The translations under genes were made by a program, and so were the position numbers. DNA of 64,000 nt. Source: Ralstonia sp. TCR112 (GTDB lineage: Bacteria; Pseudomonadota; Gammaproteobacteria; Burkholderiales; Burkholderiaceae). Below are positions 49,383 through 59,187 of this stretch, in pieces. Each line of letters begins with the position of its first letter. The stretch's first letter is position 1. Location: NCBI RefSeq assembly GCF_007997035.1, contig NZ_VOSS01000075.1:1-64000 (forward strand). Direction: 5' to 3'. The notes beneath the pieces were generated by a model. It did not search any database. It was not told the origin of the DNA and saw only the letters and a list, made by a program, of their open reading frames with translations.

Positions 49383-50680
49383 GCCTGCGGATCGGAAGAT
49401 AACTTGCGGACGACTATAACCAGCGCAAGGAAATGGACGAGATAGGCCCCGAGGCAGCTTGCGAGCATGCCGTGGGCGCCATGGAACCTTCCGGCGGTCG
49501 CTGCGAGGCCAAGATATGCCAGAGTCCAGGTAGCATTGCATACAGCGGCGGCCCGCATGGCGTTGTGTGTGACTAGGAAGTTGCCCAGCAGCCCGTTGAT
49601 CGAGAAAAAGAAACCCGTGACGGCTGCAATACGGAAGATGTCCGCTGCGTCTTGAAATTTGGGGCCATAGAGCAGCGCGATCGACGGTGCAATCATGACA
49701 AATGCAATACAGAGCAACATGATGCCGGTGAGCACGGGGAACACTCCGCGGTGTGCCCAAGCCATCATCGCCCGGCTCCCTTGCTGATGCATCACGCTGG
49801 TCAGCATAGGGAGTAGGGTGCCGGCCAGGGCCGTAGGCACGAAGGCGATCAGTTGTACCCAGAGCAGGCCCGTCTGGAACCAACTGACCTCGATGGCGTT
49901 ACGCCCGACAGAGTCGAGGATCAGCAGTGCAACTGTGTGAGCAGGAAAAACCACGAGCGTTGCAGCGGATGCAGGGATAAAGAAGCCTGCAATGTCGCCC
50001 AGTGCCCTCCAGGCTCCCGTCCACTGCAAGTACATGCCATGCGATTTCAACAGGCGCCCGAGCATCAGGTGATTAAGGAACGCGACAAGCATGTTGCCGG
50101 CGACCCACGCCAGTAGAAATGCGGAAAATGAGCCTGTGCGCGCTATGGCGAACTGTAGTGCCAAGCTTGCGGCACCCGACAGCGTTTGCACCAGCGCCGA
50201 AGTGCGAAATGCTTGCAAACCGGCAAATATGCCACCCTGCACGCTGATCAGCACAGTAGTGATCAGCAGGCCGCTGAGCGCGACGATCTGCCCGTATTTG
50301 GTTTCGTCTTTGAGCAGCAGACCGGCAATCGGCTCACTGGATACACACAACAATAGCGCGAGCATGGCGCTGCACGTCACGCTGCCCAACAGGATGCCGG
50401 ACATAACCTTGCTGCAACGTTGCTTGTCGGTGGCGGCCAGTTCGGCGGTAAAGCGCGTGGCCGCGAGCCCCAGGCCAAACGAGGCGACGGTGAACAACGT
50501 CGTCAACGCGTTCTGCAGGGTGTTGAAGTCGGCGTACTCGGAGTTGGTCAGCAAGTGGGCAAGATAAATGGACAGCGCCAGGGAGACGCCTCGATAGACC
50601 GCGTTGGCCCAAAGGTTCCAGAACGTGCCTGCCATCAAGCGGGTGAGTGCTGGGCGGGAGGTGGTGGTCTCCGGCTGCAT
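49379..50680 (-). CDS. Polysaccharide flippase, Wzx-type (MOP superfamily)
   Basis: A 433-residue polytopic membrane protein with 12 or more hydrophobic segments and the N-terminal GTFWNLWANAVYRGVSLAL of oligosaccharide flippases. It would move an undecaprenyl-linked oligosaccharide across the inner membrane. This is the exporter of the minus-strand arm, separate from the ABC transporter of the other arm. No Wzy polymerase is seen nearby. Confidence 0.87.
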   Translation of the reverse strand: MQPETTTSRPALTRLMAGTFWNLWANAVYRGVSLALSIYLAHLLTNSEYADFNTLQNALTTLFTVASFGLGLAATRFTAELAATDKQRCSKVMSGILLGSVTCSAMLALLLCVSSEPIAGLLLKDETKYGQIVALSGLLITTVLISVQGGIFAGLQAFRTSALVQTLSGAASLALQFAIARTGSFSAFLLAWVAGNMLVAFLNHLMLGRLLKSHGMYLQWTGAWRALGDIAGFFIPASAATLVVFPAHTVALLILDSVGRNAIEVSWFQTGLLWVQLIAFVPTALAGTLLPMLTSVMHQQGSRAMMAWAHRGVFPVLTGIMLLCIAFVMIAPSIALLYGPKFQDAADIFRIAAVTGFFFSINGLLGNFLVTHNAMRAAAVCNATWTLAYLGLAATAGRFHGAHGMLASCLGAYLVHFLALVIVVRKLSSDPQA

Positions 50681-50685
50681 GAGTC

Positions 50686-51810
50686 TTATCGCAGGGACTC
50701 AGAGAGCACGGTGGCGATGCGCTGCGAGGCGAGCCCGTCCCCGTATGGATTGGCCGCGCGGGCCATGTCCGAGTATGCCGTTGCATCATCATATAGGCGG
50801 TTGACCTCTGCACAAAGCTTGGCGTGTGTAGTGCCCACCAATCGCGCGACACCCGCCGCAATGGCTTCGGGGCGCTCAGTGGTGTCACGCATCACTAAGA
50901 CCGGCTTCTTAAGCGATGGGGCCTCTTCCTGAATGCCTCCACTGTCGGTCAGCAGCACATGCGCTCGATTGAGCAGGTAGACAAACTCGAGGTAGTCGAC
51001 TGGCTCAATCAAGTGCACGTTCGGACGGGCTGCTAACAGCGACTCCACTGGGCCCCGGATGTTCGGATTGAGGTGGACTGGGTAGACGATCTCGATGTCA
51101 TCCCGCACCGATAGATCGCGCAGCGCAAGGCATATATTGCGGATACCGTCGCCAAAATTTTCACGGCGGTGGCCGGTTACCAGTAGGAGCCTGCGATCGG
51201 AGTTGAGAAAATCGAATTGCGCTTCCATTCGCTGGCGCAGCGATATGTCCTGCGCCAGCTTGTCGCTGATCTGGAGTAAGGCGTCAATGACAGTGTTGCC
51301 GGTCACCCAGATATCGTTCGGGGAAACGCCTTCCGTGAGTAGATTGTTTCTACTTTGCTCCGTTGGCGCAAAATGCCACGTAGCTAGGGTGCCGGTGATG
51401 TGTCGATTTTTTTCTTCAGGCCATGGCGAATAGCGATTCCGCGTACGAAGGCCTGCTTCGACGTGTGCCACGGCAATCCGTTCGTAAAAAGCCGCCAGGG
51501 AGGCCGCCATGGTTGTCGTCGTGTCCCCGTGTACCAGGACGACATCTGGGCGAAACTCGCCCAGCACCGGGCGTATGCCTTGCAGAACGTTGCAGGTAAG
51601 GTCCGTCAGGCTTTGATCAGGCTGCATCAGGTCGAGGTCATAGTCGGGAGTGATACCGAAGACGTCGAGTACCTGATCGAGCATATGGCGATGCTGCGCC
51701 GTCACACACATACGGACATCTAAGCCCTGGACAGCTCGTAACGTTTGGTAGACCGGCGCCATCTTGATGGCTTCGGGTCGCGTTCCGAATACGAGGAGAA
51801 TTTTCTTCAT
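50686..51810 (-). CDS. wecB: UDP-N-acetylglucosamine 2-epimerase (non-hydrolysing)
   Basis: A 374-residue enzyme that interconverts UDP-GlcNAc and UDP-ManNAc. It shows VFGTRPEAIKMAPV at the N terminus, VHGDTTTTMAAS, AHVEAGLRTRN and DSGGIQEEAPSLKKPVLV. No wecC dehydrogenase is present, so the product may be ManNAc itself. It is the first gene of the minus-strand arm and is followed by a 5-base gap to the flippase gene. Confidence 0.95.
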   Translation of the reverse strand: MKKILLVFGTRPEAIKMAPVYQTLRAVQGLDVRMCVTAQHRHMLDQVLDVFGITPDYDLDLMQPDQSLTDLTCNVLQGIRPVLGEFRPDVVLVHGDTTTTMAASLAAFYERIAVAHVEAGLRTRNRYSPWPEEKNRHITGTLATWHFAPTEQSRNNLLTEGVSPNDIWVTGNTVIDALLQISDKLAQDISLRQRMEAQFDFLNSDRRLLLVTGHRRENFGDGIRNICLALRDLSVRDDIEIVYPVHLNPNIRGPVESLLAARPNVHLIEPVDYLEFVYLLNRAHVLLTDSGGIQEEAPSLKKPVLVMRDTTERPEAIAAGVARLVGTTHAKLCAEVNRLYDDATAYSDMARAANPYGDGLASQRIATVLSESLR

Positions 51811-51861
51811 CAGGCCGAGTGGATCGTGAGAGACGGACGGCTACGCCGCAATTAACCCGAC

Positions 51862-51867
51862 ATTATA
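51862..51867 (-). promoter_or_regulatory. Perfect -10 hexamer before wecB
   Basis: TATAAT on the minus strand lies about 52 bases before the wecB start. A clear -35 is not seen at 17 bases. It is a candidate promoter for the minus-strand polysaccharide arm. Confidence 0.4.
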
Positions 51868-51978
51868 TCGTTGACGTGACTGGCGAACGTCCTGTGCTGG
51901 GGCGCTTGGCCGGCGTTACCAAGTCGATCCGTCGCAGCGTTTACAATCGGCAATATTGAACATTCTTCCCGTACACCC

Positions 51979-53366
51979 ATGAGCAGCATCAACCCCACCA
52001 TCTTCAAAGCCTACGACATCCGCGGCATCGTCGGAAAAACCGTCGATGCAGAAACCGCGCGCCTGATCGGCCGCGCCTTCGGCTCCGCAGCACGTGCCAA
52101 AGGCGAATCCGCCGTCGTCATCGGCCGCGACGGTCGCCTGTCGGGCCCTGAGCTGCTGGCGGCGCTGGCGGACGGTCTGCGCGCGAGCGGCGTCGATGTG
52201 ATCGATCTGGGTCTTGTGGCCACGCCGATGGTCTACTTCGGCACGAACATCGAATTGGCGGGCGTCGCGCCACGTCGGGCGTGATGGTCACGGGCAGTCA
52301 CAATCCGCCCGATTACAACGGCTTCAAGATGGTGCTGGCGGGCCAGGCCATCTACGGCGAACAGATTCAAGCATTGCGCACGCGCATCGAGCAGGGCGAT
52401 TTCACGGAAGGCGCGGGCGATTACGTCCAGGTGGACATCCGCCAACAGTACATCGACCGAATCGTCTCGGACGTCAAGGTGAGCCGCCCGATGAAGATTG
52501 CCGTGGACTGCGGCAACGGCGTGGCAGGCGCCTTTGCGCCGGAGCTGTTCCGTGTGATGGGCTGCGAGGTGACGGAGTTGTTCTGCGAGGTGGATGGCCA
52601 TTTCCCGAACCACCATCCGGACCCGGCCCACGTCGAGAACCTGCAGGACCTCGTGCGCACGCTGCAGACCACGGACTGCGAACTCGGCCTCGCGTTCGAC
52701 GGCGACGGCGACCGCCTGGGCGTGGTGACCAAGGACGGCCAGGTCATCTTCCCCGACCGCCAGTTGATGCTTTTCGCGCAGGAAGTCCTGTCGCGCAACC
52801 CGGGCGGCGAAATCATCTTCGACGTGAAGTGCACGGGCAAGTTGGCGCCGTTCATTCGTGAGCACGGCGGCAAGGCCACGATGTGGAAGACGGGCCATTC
52901 GCTCGTCAAGGCGAAGCTTAAGGAAACGGGCGCTCCGCTGGCCGGCGAGATGAGCGGCCACATTTTCTTCAAGGACCGCTGGTACGGTTTCGATGACGGG
53001 CTTTACACGGGTGCGCGCCTGCTGGAAATTGTCTCGCGCCTAGCCGACCCGAGCGCCACGCTCAACGCGCTGCCGAACTCGCACTGCACGCCTGAGCTGC
53101 AACTGAAGTGCGCCGAGGGCGAATCCTTCGAACTGCTCGACAAGATCAAGGCCAACGCCACGTTTGCCGGCGCGAAGGAAGTCAACCGCATCGATGGCGT
53201 GCGCGTGGAATACGAAGATGGCTTTGGCCTGGCGCGTCCGTCGAACACCACGCCGGTCGTGGTGATGCGCTTCGAGGCTGACAACGATGCCGCGATGGCG
53301 CGCATCCAAGGTGAATTCCGCCGCGTGATCCTGGCCGAGAAGCCGGACGCGCAACTGCCGTTCTGA
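51979..53366 (+). pseudogene. manB: Phosphomannomutase/phosphoglucomutase, frameshifted as given
   Basis: A protein of the AlgC/ManB type, about 460 residues when joined, that makes mannose-1-P or glucose-1-P for polysaccharide precursors. The first part (51979–52284) carries FKAYDIRGIVG and VIGRDGRLSGPE. The second, starting from about 52270, carries SGVMVTGSHNPPDYNGF, with the phosphoserine, and the metal loop AFDGDGDRLG. One base is missing at about 52269–52271; adding a G restores the run A-A-T-S-G-V. All motifs are intact. An internal GTG at 52281 could start only a fragment lacking the first domain. A sequence error is likely. Confidence 0.9.
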
Positions 53367-53409
53367 TCGCACGGTCCGCACTCATGAAGTTGGGGGAAAG
53401 GGTGACGGC

Positions 53410-54408
53410 ATGCGTGTGCTGATCGTCAAGGTATCGTCGCTTGGCGATGTGGTCCATTGCACGCCGGTCGTGGCCGATATTCTGCGTGCGTATCCGGATG
53501 CCGAAATCGACTGGGTAGTCGAGGAGGGTTTCGCCGGCATCGTCCGCATCGTGCGTGGCGTGCAGGGCGTGATTCCGTTTGCGTTGCGGCGGTGGCGCAA
53601 GTCGCTGGGCTCCGGCAAGACTTGGGGCGAGGTGGCGGCGTTCCGTCGCGCATTGCGTGCAAAGTCGTACGATGCGGTGCTCGAGACGCAAGGTCTGATC
53701 AAGACGGCACTCGTCGCGGCGCAGGCCAAACTGGCGCCGGGTGGTTTCGTTGCGGGCTTCGGCAATCGGACGGAAGGCGCCGGCTATGAGCCGCTTGCGA
53801 AGCTGTTCTACCAACGCAAGGTCGAAATGGAACCGCACATCCATGTGGTCGAGCGCTCGCGCCGTATGGTGGCGGAGGCGCTGGGTTACGCGCTGCCCGA
53901 CACCATCGATTTTGGTTTGCAGCCGCCGGCCGACTTGCCGTTCAATCTGCCACGTCCGTACGTGGCGCTGGTGCATGCGACTTCGCGCGCCGACAAAGGG
54001 TGGCCGCTGGAGGCGTGGGTGGACGTTGCACGCGCGCTGCTTGCACGCGATTACGCCATCGCCTTGCCGTGGGGCAGTGAGACCGAGCGACGCACGAGTG
54101 AATCCATCCGCGAAGCCATCGTTGCGGCGGTGCCGGGTACGGTCGGACGCGTCGTAATTCCGCCGCGCATGTCGCTTCCCGATGTGACGGCGTTTCTTGA
54201 TCAAGCGGCTGCGGTAATAGGTGTGGACACCGGTCTTGTACACATTGCAGCCGCGCTGTGCAAACCGACCGTGGCGCTCTACAACTTCACCACGTCGTGG
54301 CGCACCGGCGGTTATTGGACGCCGAACGTGCACGACATCGGCAACGCTGAAGCCCATCCCACCAGCGCGCAGGCGCTTGATGCGCTGCGTGCGCTGAGTG
54401 TGCTCTGA
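53410..54408 (+). CDS. waaC: Lipopolysaccharide heptosyltransferase I
   Basis: A 332-residue GT9 enzyme that adds the first heptose to Kdo in the LPS core. It shows VKVSSLGDVVHCTPVV at the N terminus (GDVVH), HATSRADKGWP in the donor site, and VGVDTGLVHIAAAL near the C terminus. Length and order beside waaA fit. Its stop overlaps the waaA ATG by one base (TGATG). Confidence 0.94.
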   Translation: MRVLIVKVSSLGDVVHCTPVVADILRAYPDAEIDWVVEEGFAGIVRIVRGVQGVIPFALRRWRKSLGSGKTWGEVAAFRRALRAKSYDAVLETQGLIKTALVAAQAKLAPGGFVAGFGNRTEGAGYEPLAKLFYQRKVEMEPHIHVVERSRRMVAEALGYALPDTIDFGLQPPADLPFNLPRPYVALVHATSRADKGWPLEAWVDVARALLARDYAIALPWGSETERRTSESIREAIVAAVPGTVGRVVIPPRMSLPDVTAFLDQAAAVIGVDTGLVHIAAALCKPTVALYNFTTSWRTGGYWTPNVHDIGNAEAHPTSAQALDALRALSVL

Positions 54409-55724
54409 TGCTGCGCCTCCTGTATCGCTGGTTGTGGCGCATCGCGCTGCCGTTCGCATTGCTGCGCCTGTGGTGGCGCGGTCGCAAGGAGCCCGGTTAT
54501 CGACAGCACGTCGGCGAGCGGCTCGGCTTCTACCCGCCGCGTCCGAATCCGGATCGTCCGTTGCTGTGGGTGCATGCCGTGTCCGTTGGCGAGACACGCG
54601 CCGCACAGCCGCTCATCGATGCGCTGTTGGCGCGTTTTCCGCACCACGCGGTCCTGCTGACGCACATGACGCCGACGGGCCGCCGCACCGGCGCCGAATT
54701 CGCGGCGCAACGCAGCGGTCGCGTCATCCAGGCGTATCTTCCGTACGATTTGCCGAGCGCAGTCGATCGGTTTCTGCGCCATTTCCAGCCGCGCCTCGGC
54801 TTGCTGATGGAGACCGAGATCTGGCCGGTGCTGATCGACCGCGCCTATACGGCCGGTGTGCCGATGGTGCTCGTCAACGGGCGCCTGTCTGCGCGCAGCC
54901 ACCGGCGTACCGCACGTCTTGGCGATGCAGCCCGCCAGACGTACGCGCAACTCGCCGCGGTACTGGCCCAGACGCCCGACGATGCCGATCGCTACCGTTC
55001 GCTTGGCGTGCCGCGCGTGCGCGTGACGGGCAACCTGAAGTTCGACATCACACCGCATGTGGACCAAATCATGGCCGGCCGCGCGCTTCACGATGCGCTG
55101 CGTGGCCGATCGGCATGGGTGGCGGCCAGCACGCGCGAGGGCGAAGAGGCGCTGCTGTTGGATGCCTGGCAGGCGCATCGCGCGCAGCATGTGGGGCGCC
55201 GGCACGCGTTGTTGATTCTCGTGCCGCGTCATCCCCAGCGTTTTGATGAAGTGGCCCAAGCTGCAGAACGCGCAGGCTTGCGGGTGGTGCGTCGCAGTGC
55301 GTTGTCGGTGTCGGCGGCGGGGGTGGCAGAGGTCGATGCGCTTGCCGATGCTGACGTGCTGCTCGGGGATTCGATGGGCGAGATGGCGTTGTATTACGCG
55401 GCTGGTGAAGCGGCGTTTATCGGCGGCAGCCTGCTCCCGCTGGGTGGGCAGAACTTGATCGAGGCTTGCGCGGTTGGCACGCCCGTTGTCATCGGCCCGC
55501 ATACGTTTAACTTCGCGCAGGCGACACGCGATGCCGTCGCAGCAGGTGCGTGCGAGCAGGTAGCAGATGCCGCTGCGGTGATACGTGTGATCGACGCGTG
55601 GCTCTCGGATGCCGATGCGCGCGAGAACGCATCGCGTGCCGCGCTGGCGTTTGCGGCCACACACGGAGGTGCAACGGCGCGCACGGTAGAAGCGGTGGCG
55701 TCGTTGGTCTTGCCCACGTTGTAA
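54408..55724 (+). CDS. waaA: 3-deoxy-D-manno-octulosonic-acid transferase
   Basis: A 438-residue GT30 enzyme that transfers Kdo from CMP-Kdo to lipid A precursor. The N-terminal membrane-anchoring segment (about 5–22), the HAVSVGETRAAQPL motif, METEIWP, VNGRLSARS and the ASTREGEE segment are all present. The region from GGQNLIEACAVGTPV is typical of the C-terminal domain. It forms a coupled pair with waaC. Confidence 0.95.
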   Translation: MLRLLYRWLWRIALPFALLRLWWRGRKEPGYRQHVGERLGFYPPRPNPDRPLLWVHAVSVGETRAAQPLIDALLARFPHHAVLLTHMTPTGRRTGAEFAAQRSGRVIQAYLPYDLPSAVDRFLRHFQPRLGLLMETEIWPVLIDRAYTAGVPMVLVNGRLSARSHRRTARLGDAARQTYAQLAAVLAQTPDDADRYRSLGVPRVRVTGNLKFDITPHVDQIMAGRALHDALRGRSAWVAASTREGEEALLLDAWQAHRAQHVGRRHALLILVPRHPQRFDEVAQAAERAGLRVVRRSALSVSAAGVAEVDALADADVLLGDSMGEMALYYAAGEAAFIGGSLLPLGGQNLIEACAVGTPVVIGPHTFNFAQATRDAVAAGACEQVADAAAVIRVIDAWLSDADARENASRAALAFAATHGGATARTVEAVASLVLPTL

Positions 55725-55825
55725 GGCGGCGCACCTCCGGCACGAAAAGTGCGAACTCATGGCGGGCCGGGCAGACTAACGGCTCTTCATGTGGTTTGCA
55801 TTCCGTCACTGTTCACGACCCGTTC

Positions 55826-56506
55826 ATGTCCCAACCGAATCGTCCCAAGCCGAGCCTGTTGCAAACGCCGCGCCGCGTGGTGCTGACCGCCGTGGCGCTG
55901 GCCGCGATGACCGCCGCCACCATCATCGGTGCCGGCTGCATGACACCGACGCCTTCATCCGCGCCGTCTTCGGCGGCCCCCGTTGCCGCATCAGCGCCGG
56001 TCGCTGAAACCAAACAGACGCCCGCCAATGCAACGCCCAATCCGGGCCAGGCGACGCTGGCGCAAGCGCAGGGCGAAGGCCGCTCGCGCTTTGTGCTGGT
56101 GCGTTGGCAGGAGTCGGGCGCCGCGCCCAAGGAATTGCCTTCCGCGGAAGGCGACGACGCTGATCCCGCTACGCAGCCGATTTCCATCGAATTCAGCGCC
56201 GGCCTGGAGGCAGCCAACGGCGTGGTGTCCGGCTATTCGGGCTGCAATCGCTTCTCGGGGCCGTATGAGAAGCTGGCCTCCGGCATGCGGTTCGGCAATC
56301 TCGTGTCGACGCGCATGGCGTGCGACCCGGCCCGCATGGAGCTGGAGACAGCGTTCCTGGAGGCGCTCAAATCACCGCTGGCGACCGTCGGTATGCAGCC
56401 GTCGGCCAACGGCAAGCAGGGCCGCCAGGTCATCTGGAAAACGAGCAGCGGCGCGCTGCTGCAGTTTGCCGAGCGGCCTCTGCCACCGCGCGGCCAGACC
56501 CACTGA
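55826..56506 (+). CDS. META-domain protein with N-terminal membrane/lipoprotein-like signal
   Basis: A 226-residue protein. A basic N terminus and hydrophobic stretch lead to a Cys in IIGAGC at about residue 35–40, which could be a lipobox, though G at -3 is not canonical. A low-complexity Ala/Pro/Thr linker follows, then a META (HslJ-like) domain with SGYSGCNRFSGPYE and MACDPARMELE. Such proteins are envelope-stress or heat-resistance linked, with no known reaction. The start at 55826 gives a signal-like N terminus. Confidence 0.82.
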   Translation: MSQPNRPKPSLLQTPRRVVLTAVALAAMTAATIIGAGCMTPTPSSAPSSAAPVAASAPVAETKQTPANATPNPGQATLAQAQGEGRSRFVLVRWQESGAAPKELPSAEGDDADPATQPISIEFSAGLEAANGVVSGYSGCNRFSGPYEKLASGMRFGNLVSTRMACDPARMELETAFLEALKSPLATVGMQPSANGKQGRQVIWKTSSGALLQFAERPLPPRGQTH

Positions 56507-57973
56507 TCAGCGTTTGGCGGATTTGCCGGCAGGTTTCGCCGATTCAGGTTTGGCGCTTGCCGGCGGCAACGCGGTGATATCGCTCGAGCCGTTGGCCGTG
56601 AGCAGCGTGTTCACCTGGATCACGTCTGCCTCGGTCAGCGAGCCGGCGGCGGACTTCAGCCGCAGCCCGTTGACGATGGTGTCGTAACGCGCGCGGGCCA
56701 GATCGCGGCGTGCCTGAAAGAGCTGCGCCTGCGAATTCAGCACATCGGTGCCGATGCGTACGCCCACACCGTAGGCGAGCTGATTGGAGTCGTACGCCGT
56801 GCGCGCCGACAGCTCGGCCGCTTCCAGTGCTTTCACCTGCGCCAGTCCGGCAATGACGCCGATATAGGCTTGCCGCGCGCCTTGTTCGGCAGAACGGCGG
56901 GCGAACTCAAGATCGTTTGCGGCCTTGGTTTCCAGCGCGATGTTTTCACGCACGCGCGACTGGATCGCACCGCCTGCAAAGATCGGGATCGACACCTGCA
57001 CGCCAATCTGTGAACTGTCAAAGCGCGCACCGCCCGGCAGCGACGGCAGGTATTGGTTGCCGCTGGCATTGGTGTGACCGGTCTGCGCCACGAGGTCGAC
57101 CGAAGGCAGGTGGCCCGCGGTGGCTTTCTTCACATCGCGCTCTGCACTTTGCAGGTTGTATTGCGCCAGTGCCACCTGCAGGTTGCTGCTGCGCGCCTGG
57201 TCCACCCAAGGTTCCGCTGAAGCAGGCTCCGGCTGGGGGATCGTGACGCCTGGACGCACGCCGGCCAGCGTGCCAACGGGTTCGCCAATGATCTGCTTGA
57301 GCGCTGATTGCTTGATCTCGAAGTCGCTGCGTGCGGCGATGACGCTGGCGTCGATCGCGTCGCGACGTGCCTGCGCGTCGTTCGCGTCGGTGATGTTGGC
57401 GTTGCCGACGTCGAAGTTGCGGCGCGCCTGTTCGTATTGCTGCTGGATCGCATCGCGCTGCGCGGTGGCGAGCTGCAGCGTGTCCTGGGCGTTGAGCACG
57501 TCAAAGTAGGCCTGCGCCGTGCGCGTGATCAGGTCGAGCTGCGCCTGCGCCAGCGAAGCCTCGGCGGCTTGCGCGGCAATCTCGCCTTGCTTGTAGGTTT
57601 CCCAGCGGTCCCAACGGAAGAGCGGTTGCGACAGCGACAGCGTCCAGCCCGTCGACGAGAACGTCTTGTTGAATTCAGCCGGGGCGGTTTGATCGAAGAT
57701 GATGCGCGTGGAACTCCAGGCGCCGCCGATCTGCGGCAGCAACCCGGCGCGGCCCTGCGTGAGCTTTTCGCGTTGCGCCAGCGACTGCGCACGCGCCGAT
57801 GCGAATTGCGGATCGTTGGCCAGCGCGGCGCGGTAGGCGGAGAGCAGGTCGGTTGCAGCGGCCGTGTTCGGTTGGGACTGCGCCCACGCGAACATCGGCA
57901 TCATCGAACAGCACAGCACAACAAGCGAACCGCGCGCGGCCATCCGCGTACGGCTACTGCGAGCAACAGTCAT
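56507..57973 (-). CDS. tolC: TolC-family outer membrane efflux protein
   Basis: A 488-residue outer membrane channel protein of type I secretion and efflux systems. A signal peptide (about residues 1–34) ends near FAWAQ. Two repeats of outer membrane efflux domain follow, with LLSAYRAALANDPQ at the mature N terminus and SLSQPLFRWDRW later. A GGGGGC stretch precedes the ATG at 57973. The stop lies directly against that of the convergent META gene. A proline/lysine-rich tail ends the protein. Confidence 0.92.
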   Translation of the reverse strand: MTVARSSRTRMAARGSLVVLCCSMMPMFAWAQSQPNTAAATDLLSAYRAALANDPQFASARAQSLAQREKLTQGRAGLLPQIGGAWSSTRIIFDQTAPAEFNKTFSSTGWTLSLSQPLFRWDRWETYKQGEIAAQAAEASLAQAQLDLITRTAQAYFDVLNAQDTLQLATAQRDAIQQQYEQARRNFDVGNANITDANDAQARRDAIDASVIAARSDFEIKQSALKQIIGEPVGTLAGVRPGVTIPQPEPASAEPWVDQARSSNLQVALAQYNLQSAERDVKKATAGHLPSVDLVAQTGHTNASGNQYLPSLPGGARFDSSQIGVQVSIPIFAGGAIQSRVRENIALETKAANDLEFARRSAEQGARQAYIGVIAGLAQVKALEAAELSARTAYDSNQLAYGVGVRIGTDVLNSQAQLFQARRDLARARYDTIVNGLRLKSAAGSLTEADVIQVNTLLTANGSSDITALPPASAKPESAKPAGKSAKR

Positions 57974-58088
57974 AAAGCCCCCGAGCGAGGAGGAAACGTT
58001 CGCGTTCGGAAGGCAGCGCGGGCGCGTCAGACCCTGTTCAGTGCCTGTGGAGCGTGAACAGGGCTTTGCCCGGCGGCGGCTTCCCCAA

Positions 58089-58421
58089 TCAGTACGTCGC
58101 CATCTGCGGGTCCACCTGGTTAGCCCAGGCATGGACGCCGCCTTGCAGGTTGTAGACGCGCGCAGCATCAAAGCCGGCACGTTGAATCAGAAACTGCGCA
58201 ACCTGCGCGCTGCGCCCGCCGTGGTGGCAGATGCAGACGATGTCTTGGTCAGCATTCAGCTCGCTGGCACGTGCCGGGATCTGGTCCATCGGGATGTGCG
58301 TGATGCCGGGAATGGCACAGATTTCCACCTCCTCCGTCCAGCGCACGTCGAGCAGGACGGGCTTCGCGCGCGATGCGTCGGCGAGCCATTGAGCGAGGGC
58401 GGTGGGAGCGAGCTGTTGCAT
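58089..58421 (-). CDS. Rhodanese-like sulfurtransferase
   Basis: A 110-residue single rhodanese domain. The active-site loop reads CHHGGRS, with the persulfide Cys at about residue 67, and LLDVRWTEEVEICAI lies near the N terminus. It is a small GlpE/PspE-type protein without signal. It sits between pcm and tolC; this order is common in related genomes. Sulfur substrate unknown. Confidence 0.92.
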   Translation of the reverse strand: MQQLAPTALAQWLADASRAKPVLLDVRWTEEVEICAIPGITHIPMDQIPARASELNADQDIVCICHHGGRSAQVAQFLIQRAGFDAARVYNLQGGVHAWANQVDPQMATY

Positions 58422-58441
58422 GATGATTGGGGGCCGAGTGA

Positions 58442-59092
58442 TCAGAAGCGGAAGGGCGACGGTGCGGGAACGCCCACCAGCGGCGTCACGTAGGTCTCGA
58501 ACAGGTTGCGCGTCTGATATTCGGTGTTGGAGATGCGCGTGATGAGCTGCGCTTCCATGATTGGCGCGCCGCCCACGAAAATCGACAGCCGACCACCCAC
58601 CTTGAGCTGCTTGAGCAGCGCCTCCGGCACGGCGGGCACCGAGCCCGACACGCAGATGACGTCGTAGACGCCATCGCCCCAGCCTTGCGCGCCGCTGGCT
58701 TCGACCACGTCGACATTGGTGACGCCGTTGCGCGAGAGATTGTCGCGAGCGAAGGCGACGAGTTCCGGCACGATGTCGAGCGTGGTGACCTGGCGGCCGC
58801 GATGGGCGAGCAGGGCAGCCATGTAGCCGGAGCCAGCACCGACTTCCAGTACGTCTTCGTGCTTGCGCACGGCCAGCTCTTGCAGCACGCGAGCTTCAAC
58901 GCGCGGCGCCAGCATGTTCTGGCCGCCGGCCAGTGGGATTTCCATGTCGACGAAGGCCAGCGCGCGGTAGGCCTCGGGCACGTAGTGTTCGCGCTTGACC
59001 ACCGCCAGCAGGTCGAGAACGTCGGTATCGAGCACGTCCCAAGGACGGATTTGTTGCTCGATCATGTTGAACCGGGATTTTTCGATGTCCAT
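58442..59092 (-). CDS. pcm: Protein-L-isoaspartate O-methyltransferase family protein
   Basis: A 216-residue SAM-dependent methyltransferase with motif I VLEVGAGSGYMAALLA and the N-terminal MIEQQIRPWDV segment typical of Pcm-like proteins of this group. The MLAPRVEARVLQEL segment fits. A GGAAGG sequence is one base from the ATG at 59098 and 7 bases from the ATG at 59092, which makes the latter the better start. The frame is open further to 59191, overlapping tetR. The family repairs isoaspartyl damage, but this subgroup may have another substrate. Confidence 0.87.
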   Translation of the reverse strand: MDIEKSRFNMIEQQIRPWDVLDTDVLDLLAVVKREHYVPEAYRALAFVDMEIPLAGGQNMLAPRVEARVLQELAVRKHEDVLEVGAGSGYMAALLAHRGRQVTTLDIVPELVAFARDNLSRNGVTNVDVVEASGAQGWGDGVYDVICVSGSVPAVPEALLKQLKVGGRLSIFVGGAPIMEAQLITRISNTEYQTRNLFETYVTPLVGVPAPSPFRF

Positions 59093-59187
59093 GGGCATGC
59101 CTTCCACGCGGAGCGAGTGATGCAAATGAGGGTTTGACGACAAACCCGGCATTTTAGCAAGTCCGGAGGACACTCCGGCAGACGTTG

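Noticed and set aside
33262-52290. Programmed ribosomal frameshifting in the permease and phosphomannomutase genes
   Set aside because: No slippery heptamer or downstream stimulatory structure is visible, and these families are not known to use it.
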